A stretch of 64,000 nt of DNA from Tachypleus tridentatus. Lineage: Eukaryota > Arthropoda > Merostomata > Xiphosura > Limulidae. Location of the stretch: NCBI RefSeq assembly GCF_004210375.1, contig NC_134825.1:41472348-41536347 (forward strand), given 5' to 3'. Position numbers and translations under genes: made by a program. The notes under the pieces are model-generated. The model saw only the letters and a list, made by a program, of their open reading frames with translations, was not told the origin of the DNA and ran no database searches. The number at the start of each line of letters is the position of its first letter. The stretch's first letter is position 1. Of the stretch, positions 47,180 to 58,634 are shown one piece after another.

Positions 47180-47450
47180 GGTTTGCTATAGCTGATTAAA
47201 CCTTCAGCTCAGTTTGTGCAGAGTATACTTGCCTGATTTGTGAGACGGAAAGGATTTGGCATTGAAATATCTTGACAGAAGCTATTGGTTTCAAGACAGC
47301 CGAAAGTTCATATGCATATATCCAGCAGAAGCTAATATAAAGTACATATTGATATATAAATATCATACATAAATCTAAATATAAATTGATTCACGAAATT
47401 TTACAGCTCAGGGTAAGTGAAGTGGTGTTTAACAAAGAATAAAAGAGATC

Positions 47451-47751
47451 ATGTCTCAGGCTCTATACGAACGTTATCTTTCCCGTAAGATGAACTTGGT
47501 CATTGTGGATGAAGTGAAATCAGTCATTCCTACAGCTGATTTTTCCGCAGCATTGGAAACGAGCTATGTCTTTCTCAGTAGTTCATATGTACCTGCCAAG
47601 TGAATCAAATACCAAAAAGACATATCCGGCTAACAAATCAGTTGAGCTAAAAATTTACTTTGACGCTCGCTGGGAAAGCCAGATCAGAGTGACTAAGGCA
47701 ATGGAAATGCAATTTGACTGCTTCATCAAGACATCAAGAAGTGAAGAGTAG
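47451..47751 (+). pseudogene. hAT/ZMYM1-like coding relic (copy B)
   Basis: Same as 5680-5980. The second part (47566-47751) is open here: KSVELKIYFDARWESQIRVT, KAMEMQFDCFIKTSRSEE and stop. The Trp-Glu-Ser and Lys-Ala residues of the hAT-like block are preserved. Still interrupted by a stop after AALETSYVFLSSSYVPAK. Confidence 0.45.
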
Positions 47752-47809
47752 TTATCGGGGAAGGTGGAAGATCATCATGATGGCCGATTACTACTGGTCG
47801 TTGAAATGA
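47726..47809 (+). pseudogene. 28-codon relic of the same transposase-like C-terminus (copy B)
   Basis: Counterpart of 5955-6038: SRHQEVKSSYRGRW followed by KIIMMADYYWSLK and TGA. It retains the RGRW Trp that copy A has as Arg. It shows that the relic predates the A/B duplication. Confidence 0.65.
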
Positions 47810-49639
47810 GATGTTTAAAATACAATACATACAAGAACAATAACAATACAGTTTATGAGACTAAAAGATATAATTTCATTAAAAAATCATAACAAATGAG
47901 GATGCATATTTTACACCAATTTTGACCCTTTTCTTTATATTGTTTATATTTTTGGATACAAACGTAATTACAAAAAAAAAATGTTTATTGTGTTGAACGA
48001 AATAATAATTTGATCTAAGTACGTTTGTTTTCTTTTCTTCCCGATTCACAAATCTACTTATATGACAGAAATACATCAGTATTATTTTCAAATCCTGCAT
48101 AGCTGAATTATGGAAAATTGCTGTGTGCTTGAACTTTATAAATGTTACAAATATTCAGTGAAATATAAAATATTTCTTAACTCGTTTCACTTTGTTCGTG
48201 GTATTATTCTTTAATGAAATGTTTTATTTTCCTTTGTTGGCTTATAGTATGTTGCTGCTCATGGAGAAATCTGGTGAACACACTGTGTTAACCTACTTTT
48301 GCTAGAGCGATGCTGGCTTTATCAACTGCTTCTTGCAAGTCATTTGAACATGTGTATGAGTGTATTTAATTTTTAACATAGTAACGAGTTTTGATTATGT
48401 GTTTTATTATGTTGCGTATTACACTTTATCACAGTCTCCGATTTATTATGTTATATGTCACGGTTTCAAATAGTCGGAAATTGTTATTTGAATTTGGAGT
48501 TAATTGAGTATCAATGTGTATCAAATTTATGATATTTGACAACAAAACCGATACACACAATTGTCTTTTTCAACACAAATTTATTATATACACAATTCAC
48601 ACAATTTTGATACTTATATTACAGAATCTACAAATATACATAAAAGGTGGGACATTTGCAAAACATATATATTTATATATATACATTAAACACATAGAAA
48701 CATAGATATGTTTTTTCTGATATTTGTTCAGAAAATATGCTTTTTCTACATTATACTCATTTTATTAAATTAGTGTCTGTATATTATAAGTTTAATGTAT
48801 TCTTACTGTGTAGAGCACTCTAATGACATGCTGACAAATTAAGAGTAAATAATTTTATGTGTTAAACTACAAATTTTTACCAACACGATTTCCATAAAAA
48901 AAAAGGGCAACAAGTTAGGTTAAAATACGACTAAACCATTCTGGGCATTGATGACATTTTTAACACTTGATAAAAGAAACAGTTTAAGTTTTATAAGTCT
49001 GTAAATCCAACAAGAACTGTGTAAGAATCTATAAAAATTTATTTTCAACCATTCCTCTATAAGCAAATGTCTTCAGCTTTGAATTTTCTACTGATAAAAA
49101 TGTTACATACACTTTATCATAAAAATAAAATAAAATTCACTACATATCAGCAGTGCTACAAGTCTTTCTATAACTTCTTGAACCATTCCCAGTTGTATAA
49201 ATATTTACAATATACTATAGTATTTTCCTTACTTTGGAATAAAAGTTGAACTTTAAGCATGTATAAAGATCACACAAAAGTAGAAAAACAAAATCAACAA
49301 GGTTCTTCTAATTCCTCTTCTCAAACCATTAAAGAAATATATTTCTCCATGAATTATTTAAAAAATATTTGAATTTTTTTATTTACATTTTGAAAAATAA
49401 ATATTTGTTTCACATTTTTAGTAGATTTATTTATTTTTCTCTCACTCATGCGTCTGAGAAAGTACTCAAAAATGTGGAATTATATATATTCTTTATCATG
49501 TTAAAATGTGTAAAGATATGCAAAATGATTTCTTTATAAGATTTACATAACCCACTAACACAGTTTTTATTATTATTATTTTTATTTACAAAGCATAAAA
49601 TGTCATTTATTTATTTTGAATTGAAAGCATTTGCTATTG

Positions 49640-49887
49640 TTTGTTTTGAATTGCGCACAAAGCTACTCAAGCTCTTCTGCTAGCCGTCCCTAATTTAGCA
49701 GTGTAAGACTAGAGGGAAGGCAGCTAGTCATTAACTCACCGCCAACTCTTTGGCTACTCTTTTACCAACGAATAGTGGGATTGACCGTAACATTATGACA
49801 CCCTAATGGCTGGAGAGCATGTTTATAGCGAACCCTAGACACTGGATTACGAGTCGCACGCCTTACGCGCTAGGCCTTGCCAGGCCC
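49640..49887 (-). mobile_element. SINE-A copy with 10-bp target duplication (copy B only)
   Basis: Inverse: TTTGTTTTGAATTGCGCACA, body and head ending GCCTTGCCAGGCCC. TTTGCTATTG occurs at 49630-49639 and 49889-49898. It lies in the 1.25-kb segment that copy A lacks. Confidence 0.92.
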
Positions 49888-52377
49888 CTTTGCTATTGCA
49901 AAAAGTTATGCAAATACAACAAACAGGAAAGTAACTCTTATTATTATACAATAAATTGTATCTTATTAAAGTTATACATGTACATATAAAAAGTTATTAA
50001 TATTCTTTTTCACTGGAATCTTTTTTTTCTTAACATATAGAGAGAACTACTTCTAAGATGAACTGTACAAATTATAGTAAAAACAAGTGTTTCTATCAAC
50101 AGTGAATGCATTAAAATTTAAAGTATCTGAAAACGATCTCCAACAAAACCGAGTTCTATAATGTCAGAAATTTTATCATAGGAACATTACTATTCAGTTG
50201 AAACACTTCTCCCAGTTACAAATCAACTAAAGTAAATTGGAATGAATGGATTTAAATGTAGCAAAAAATTTTTACAGGTGAAAATAATTACATTGGCCAC
50301 GAAGACAAATATTATTCTATTTTTTCACTAGTAAAAGCTGAAACTGTATGGAATTTATGGATATTACAAAATAAACAATATTTAATTTTGAGTCAGTATC
50401 TTAAATTAAAGTTCTCACACTGTTAAATGAACAGACAAACATAACAATGAACTTTCACAATTACTGTTATTGTTTTTTATTGTGTTTCATTAGGATGTTA
50501 GGTTCAATGAAGAAGAAAATACCTCAATAAAATAATAGTGATTTATAACATACCTTACAAGTTAAGGAGCAGCGTATAGTTTATCTGCATTTACTTCCAG
50601 AAAGTCTCTAAAGAGCGGAGACAAACGAATTTTGATCTCTGGTTTCCCATTTGTTGTAATGAGGAGATATATCTGAAAAAAGGATGTAACTGAATGAATA
50701 ATTCAATAACTCAACTGCTTAAAATAATTCTTATACTAAAAAAAATATGTATATATAATGAAATATATATGGGTATTTATATATATATATATATGTATAA
50801 CATTAAAAGTTCACATGGTAATGATGACTTTTTACGGAGTTTCCCAATTTACCCTTTTATATCGAAATATCCAATAATTTATAACACTTTCTGAACTATG
50901 GTACAATTTTTATTGGGGCTTGTTATTTTTAATGCAAAGTTTTGTTGATATAAAATGTACTAGCTGTATTTGGATGAGATGAATCACAATACCCATTTGT
51001 AACTAATTTTTTCCTTGATATATCAGAAAATAGCAAGGTGTTTCTAATGTTAAACAATTGAATATTTTGAAAGTTAAATCCTATTTATCCATTGCATCAC
51101 ATATAGTGTAATAATGTTATGAAAAAAAGTAATTGCAGTGAAAAATGATATATATACATTTGCAGTTTTAATAATTGAGTCATTATAATAAGAAAATAAA
51201 TCCATTCATAACATTCAGTTTGGACCTTTATATTTCTTATGTTTACATCCCTAGAATTTTATTTTTATTCTTATACAGAAGACAAAAGTGAAATATTGTC
51301 AAAGTTGGGAGAATTATGAAGAATGTGCCATACTTCAGTAGATTGACATTAATAAACCATTGCTTTGAATTTTAGCAGGATAATGATACAGAACTTTGTG
51401 TCCTTGCTGAGTAAAGTAATTTGAAGAAGATAGTAAGGATTTGTTATGTGAAATTTACAAAATAATCAGCTTAACGTCATGTAATCATTCAACAGAAAAG
51501 TTTTTAAAAATTAATGAACCTACAAAAAGAATTTTAAAAACATGTCAACACACAGATTTAGAAAAATAAGTAATTGATTAATGAAGTGACATAGTTAAGG
51601 TAAAATAATACCTGCTAATTAATTATAGATTAGTATTGTGTTCCAAAAAATAAAGTTTTATAACGAATATTTTATTACCGAGTACAAATTTAGCTTTAAA
51701 TTACAATATCATTCTTTTGCAACCTTCTACAAAATTTCAAGGGTTCATACCTTGGACTCACACTTCTGTCCAACACAAATACAGAACCTCAAACCTGAAT
51801 TCAAATATTAATAAGTGTAATTACCCTATTCAATTTACCATACTTTTCTTTTAAGTTTAAACGAAATAAAGCTGCTGAGGTACATATTATTTTTTAAACT
51901 TCCACATAACGATTTTTTTTTTCTTGGTATATTTGTTCTTAGGATCTTTCACATAAACATCTTTTACAATATTTTTTGCACACTGGTAAAGGAATGCAGT
52001 CATTAATATTAAAATTATGAAGTAATAATTCTGGCTCAATGATATATATTAAAAGAGCAACTGTAAGTAAATTCAATGCTCAGACACCAGTGATGAAAAC
52101 AAAGAGAAGCTTATCAATTATATAATCACAAGACTGTGACAAATAAACAAAAACTTGTATTCAATCCTCTACATTACACCATTAAAGTTATGAATCACCT
52201 TGGGGTTACATTTTAACTTGAAACATAAATCATTACAAAATATGCCTTTGCGCTACACAGAAAGAGACAAAGTAAATATTAATACTTTTGTAACATTATT
52301 GATATCACAAAAAAACAGACTGGATATTTCTTACGATGTTTATAACTAAATCATTCCTGACGAAAAAAATGTAGGTT

Positions 52378-52470
52378 TTTGATTCTGTAGCATTAAAATC
52401 CGCAGTTCGATCTTCCTCAGCAGAATCAGCATACATCCCACAGTGGCTTTCCTATACGAAAGCACACACT
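52378..52470 (+). mobile_element. diverged SINE-B-like copy (copy B)
   Basis: Counterpart of 9400-9485, so it was present before the block was duplicated. Confidence 0.6.
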
Positions 52471-52609
52471 GTTTAAATAAAAGTTTTTATCTTCCATAAA
52501 CATTAATATCACGTTGTTCAATAGAGAAAATACTGTAAAACACTCCCTATAAATCTCAAACTTATTCCAGTGTTGTAATAAGGAACTTTCCTTACAAGAT
52601 TAAGTTTTC

Positions 52610-54155
52610 CCATTTTGTGCTACCCTCTATATGCGATTTTAATAACGTATGCCACAACCATTTTGCACCCACCTATTGGAATCAAAGATTTCAACATATC
52701 TTCCATGCAAATCATAAAGCGTCATCTTTCCACCAATAGAATACACCATCGTCACGTGACGAATCTATCTCCCTCTTATGTGTCTCTACCGAAAGTCACT
52801 TTTTTGTGATGCTGAGGTTTAGACATTTTATTTTCTTCAAGTTTTGGTTGGAGTGGTTTACGTCAGTGTAACTTACAATTTATTTCAAGAAATTTCCACT
52901 TTGAGTTTGAAAGAAGTTATTCACCCTGTTTTAATATTTCACTTGTTTGTTCGATCTCAAGCCTGAATTACGCAGTTAACGTTACTACTTCAGATACTTC
53001 TCATTCAAATGATGCCTTACTTCAGGCCACAGGTGCATGCGACCAAGCAGGCTATTTACTTGCATTCATTCATGGGAAAATTGAGCATTATATGGGACAA
53101 CATTTGTCTGAAAGGGATTTTGATCATTTCTCCTCACCCCAACCGAGTTTCCCATGCCTTCTCACACACTTCCAGAGATTTCTGATCAACTTCTGATTCA
53201 AATTATTTCTATTGAATCCCACCCATAGCAAGTGATGCCTGAGCAAGTATTCTTATACACAAATCCACATTGTATGCCATGTTAATTCACATGCTATATT
53301 CATGGCTTCGCACGCTAACCTTTTATATGGGATGTTTCATAAGATTACTACAGGGTCTATGACTTCGTGATATATCCTTTATAAATAGGCCAATCCAGGA
53401 CTGTATCACCTATGAACAGCCTGTGTTAAGCAGAAGGGGATGGCTGCCAATACCTGCTATACCATGATTGAATAAAAGTGAATAGTCTGCTTTTCGAAAT
53501 AGGGTTTCATGATCACCCATTAAATATCTCGAGGATTGCAATCCATACACACACACTAATGACCTCTACCTCCTGTTCCTCTTTCAAGTCACTGAAGTGT
53601 TTAACCATGAGTGTATCCTGCTGGATGGGTTCCACCTAGATGACTATAACCATTCATTTCAGAACTGGCTGGTGGTTTTCTGCTGGTCTAGAAGGTAAAC
53701 CATCCTCTACCGTTAGACACATACAACAGAGTGAGATGTCTCAGTACAGATAGCTCTTTCAATTGGATACTATTACCCTGCCATTGCACAAATGTCAGTA
53801 CAATGTGAACTCGTTTTAAAGTGAAACAATCAACGTAAGTCCTCATACTGGTTTCTTGTTGTCCAGCTTTCTCCCACAATTCTTTTTTTCTGTGCTGTGG
53901 GTAACAGAGGGTGTATGGGGATTGTTTCTACCTCTGTTCTGGACATTATCTTGTTTTCTCTTGTGATGGTGGTATTTCTAACCTTTAAATGTTTTGTACC
54001 ACTCTCGTGGTCGCAGGAGTTAATTTCATGCGATGGATTGGGCTTCCCTTGGATATCAGATAACATAATCCCAGATCCATGGGCCAATGCCACTCCTGTG
54101 TCATGCTCTGGAAGCAGTCAGTTCCACACATTCCTGATTTCATGGCTTAAAATGT
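52610..54155. other. unassigned segment with diverged coding texture (copy B)
   Basis: Counterpart of 9640-11160, with several indels relative to it. The minus frame at 54093-53830 and the shifted frame at 53879-53688 together correspond to the single 147-codon frame of copy A. The disagreement in frame argues against a live gene. Confidence 0.35.
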
Positions 54156-54424
54156 AGATACATCATTTACATTTGATTCTCAACCTACCCACACGTGGAT
54201 GTTGGTTACAATTGAACACCATGACATCATCCTCATTTACCAACTTTTCTTCTGTGGGATTTAATTTTGTTATTTATCTGTTTGCGATTATTTTTCTACT
54301 CAGATGTGCTATTGGTGGAGAGATGATGCACGAAAGACATATTGGAAACTTTGATTTCAATAGGGGTGGTGCGGAATTATTGTGGCAAGCGTTATAAAAA
54401 CGTTCGCATATTGAAGGATCAAAG

Positions 54425-54701
54425 GGTTTGTTTGTTTTGAACTTCGCACAAAGCGACTCGAGGGCTATCTGTGCTAGCCGTCCCTAATTTAGCAGTGTAA
54501 GACTAGAGGGAAGACAGCTAGTCATCACCACTCACAGCCAACTCTTGGGCTACTCTTTTACCAACGAATAGTGGGATTGACCGTCACATTATAACGCCCC
54601 CACGGCTGAAAGGGCGAGCATGTTTGGCGCGACGCGAATACGAACACGCGACCCTCAGATAACGAGTCGCACGCCTTAACGCGCTTGGCCATGCCGGGCC
54701 C
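54425..54701 (-). mobile_element. SINE-A copy (copy B)
   Basis: Counterpart of 11435-11718, with a shorter GTTT tail: (GTTT)2 against (GTTT)4 in copy A. Confidence 0.92.
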
Positions 54702-54770
54702 TATAGAAGAACAGTGAATATAAAAAACAAATATAAAAAAAGTGTTTGTCAACAAAAATAAATTATATTA

Positions 54771-55042
54771 TTTGTTTTTGAGTTTCGTGCAACGTTACAC
54801 ACAGGTCATCTGCGCTAGCCGTCCCTAATTTAGCAGTGCAAGACCAGAGGGAAAGCAACTAATCATCACAATCCACCATTTACTCTTGGTCCACTCCTTT
54901 ACCAACGAATAGTGGATTGACCGTCACATTGTAAAGCACCTGCAGTTGAAAGGGAAAGAATGTTTGGTGTGACGGGGATTGGAAACCGCGACTTTCATTA
55001 TATTACGAGATGAGTGCCCTAACCATTTGACCATCCTGGGTC
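54771..55042 (-). mobile_element. diverged SINE-A copy (copy B)
   Basis: Counterpart of 11788-12061. One G is missing in AATAGTGGATTG. Confidence 0.87.
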
Positions 55043-56377
55043 TAATTATATGTTTCGACTGCTATATAAAACGTTCCAAATTACACCATAAATGATGTGA
55101 ATAACATTAAATCTCCTAGTTAGGCCAAAAAATCCATCTTTCATTTCTTTTAACATAAATAATAATTCCTGTATTGTTCTGTGCTATTGGTTTGTTCTTG
55201 CATGATTTTCAGATATAAAAGGCAGTTTGGTATAAGTAATATTCATTTATTTATTTTGTGCGATTTTTTTTCATAATCAGAATAAAAAGCAGACGATCAT
55301 TGGAAATTGTTTGTGAGTTACTGATCTAAATGTTAACGGCCTAGTGAGAGAGAATTATAAAAAGGCTGCAACCAAGCGAGTAAACGGGAAGAGAGCAAAA
55401 AGTAAAGTTAGTTAACTGAAAGATAATTTCGTTCAGAGAAAGGTTAGAAAAAGTAAAGTTAAACGTCGTAGGAACGAATGGCCAAACGGTTAATATGTTA
55501 AAGGGAGATTAACAATTTTCTTCCATTTTGAGAGAATAACTTGTATCGTCAAATTGCTTTCTATGACCACTGAACCTGCCTTTCGCAAAAACAGAAGACG
55601 TGTATCAAAAGTTAAGATACTGTTATGATAAAAGGAACCATAAAGGTAAACCAAATAAGAGTTATACACCGTTATTGTTTAAATTAAAAATAATGAAAGA
55701 TAGTTGAGCTTTTCACCTGGATTCTAAAGTAGTTTCTTGACAACAAAAAGAGAACTCTACAGTGTAGGATTTAAAATACAACTATGATGTACAGTTTATA
55801 TTATTTTTGTACATATAACTACACACTATTTTAACATAAGAGTACTGTTCATTTATTGCTAAATTTACTACCACTAACAAATTAGATACTTTGTCCAGCA
55901 CACCTATATATTTCACTGCATTACTGTGTACTTCCAGACAAAAAAATGCTTGGCAAGCATAAATTAACTTAATTGACATTTAATTTATGCGATAACCACC
56001 AATAAACAAATCATGTAATCATGTTAAAATCAAAGTTTTCTTCAATTGACTAAAGGCGATTTGAAATAAAATCTCACCTTTAATTCCTCAAGTAAGAAAA
56101 CAAATAAATCAAGACATATGAATGTCATGAACGCCCCAGTGATGATCTTAATGTGTCTTGAGAACTCGGAAAGGGTGTACACGACCAAGCATTGATTTTT
56201 GCAGCTCTCAGGATAACTGACAAAATAAAACGATTCAAGGATGTCAGATTTGTAATGTGTTCGTAACAAGTTGAAGAACTTATAATTTTAGTACACATAC
56301 CAACAATAGACATGCATATCTTTACAAACATCCGAAGGACTAACAACTGCAATTACATTAGTGTAAGTATACCGTAA

Positions 56378-56821
56378 ATGAGTAATTGCGAATTATGCAA
56401 ATTAACACCAAAGGTATGTCTCAATAATTATTTATTGCAAAACATATTTAAAGCTATTACTTCAGAATTACGGATTAAATTCAATAAAGAGAGACAATAT
56501 AATCTTTGTTGCTTTAATTTCACGTTTTTCGCAATCAAATACTTTTTACATGAACTAATCAAACCAATGGTTGAAAATGAAACTCATCACTTACACAAAC
56601 TTGTTAATGTTGGAAATATGACAAACAACACCACCACCAATTCCTACAGCAACCATAAACCACAGATTGATCTTAATGAAAAACTTTTCAGATCTTATCA
56701 AATACAAAAACATTTTCTTGAAACAGATTACTTAATACACTTTTTAACGCACCGTTTATATTTTACATCGATGATTATAGCTAATTTTTTAGTTTCTAAG
56801 GCTTTACCCTTAATAACATGA
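56378..56821 (+). other. 147-codon open frame of doubtful reality (copy B)
   Basis: Counterpart of 13454-13897. It stays open across the duplication, but only amino-acid-changing differences are seen, so chance is the better explanation. Confidence 0.2.
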
Positions 56822-57168
56822 CGTGCCTACAATATCAGATAGATAATTGTTGTTTGAAGAAAGACAGTTCTTTTTTCTATTTTAATGGCAGTAACAACAA
56901 TATATAGCTCCACACTGAACTTGTGACAATATATTACAATTTACAACTTCGAAAATTCAATTCAAAACGAAGCTGTTACGAAAGAATAGTTTAAAGGCAT
57001 ATAGTTAAAGCCGACCAAAATATATTAAACGAAAGATGAACAATCGCCGACATTTCACACACAATACATGCCGTTCTTAAAATTGTACGCATGCGCCTTT
57101 GTTAAAAAACTGTACGATCTGACGAAGCTCGCGAGAACGAAACATCACTTTTATTTTATTTGCAAAGT

Positions 57169-57443
57169 CTTGGTTTGTTTTGAAATTCGCGCCAAGCTAC
57201 ACGAGAGCTATTTGCGCTAGCCGTCCCTCATTTAGCAGTGTAAGACTAGAGGGAAGGCAGCTAGTCATCACCACCCACCGTCAACTCTTGGGCTACTCTT
57301 TTACCAACGAATAGTAGGATTGACCGTCACATTATAACGCCTCCACGGCTGGGAGGGCGAGCATGTTTGGTGTGATGGGGATTCGTACCCGTGACCCTCG
57401 GATTAGGAGTCGAGTGCCTTTACCACCTGTTTATGCCGGGTCT
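57169..57443 (-). mobile_element. SINE-A copy (copy B)
   Basis: Counterpart of 14246-14515. Confidence 0.9.
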
Positions 57444-57540
57444 TTACAAATTATAGTTGAAAGCAGAAACATAAGTTTTGAAAGTTGCAAACTTGTGTTG
57501 AAGCACTCGTGAGAATAAATTTCCAAATCACACAAACAGT

Positions 57541-57646
57541 TTTGTTTGTTTGTTTGTTTGTTTGTTTGAAGTTAAGCACAAAACTACACAATGGGTTATC
57601 TGTGCTTTGCCCACCACGATTACGAAACCTGGTTTGCAGCATTCAT
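57541..57646 (-). mobile_element. SINE-C copy (copy B)
   Basis: Counterpart of 14613-14705, with a longer GTTT run, showing tail-length instability between the copies. Confidence 0.75.
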
Positions 57647-58634
57647 GATGACGATAAATCCACTTGAAGTAAAAAAGTGTTAAAGAGTTAACCTGAAGAT
57701 GAGCTAGAAGGTCGAAACGTCGTCCTGTAGTTTATTTTAACTGAAGTTTTAATACCGATATCAGCAGTATTGAGAATATATTTGTAGCGTTGTAAATCAG
57801 CAGACATACCGCTGTATCGCTAGGGAGCCCAACATTTTGAGCAAGTAAAATAAAACCTATAGCAAAATAACACGTATCGATATATATGCTAATATTTATC
57901 GCTTTTTTTTAAGAGCAAAGAAATTTTCAAACCCAAATATGGATACAATCAAGATATGTTACCCACAAATTACACTACATTTAGGATTTAAGTCAGCATT
58001 TAAAATTAAAAGCGTGTTCAAACCCATAGACACCCTATCCATCTGAATGCGTTCATGGGTCGTATGCAGATACATTTGTGGTAGCTGTAAAGTTACCAGA
58101 ATTGTTAAAACTTACACATCAGATGAACAGCGATGCATAACAGTGAATTTTTATATTTACTGATATTATTTTTATTGTGTTTCATTAGGATGATAGGTTT
58201 AAAGTAAAACAAAATAGCCTAGCAAAATAATAATTTATACCATATCTTTCACAGTTCAGAGGCTGTGTATCATTTATCTACATCACTTCTAAACACTTGT
58301 CTTGGAAAACTTGGAAGACTACACATATTGTTTTTCTTTAATGTCTGGCTTTCCATTTGTTACTGTAAGATACAATGCCTGAATAAGAAGTGTAAATTGG
58401 TGACTAAATAATTCTGATAATATAAAAAATAAGTATTAAACAATTTAACCAATACTGTCACTAACATTACCATTACAGAGATAACATACCTTATGTACAA
58501 AATATACAAACTGTCTACTTCATGTACTATCACTGGATTCCTGACCCTTGATAACCATGATATCAGTATGTACAAACATTTGGGAAGCCCACACAAACAA
58601 TGTCTAAATTGTTCCAAATTCATTGCAAAAATAA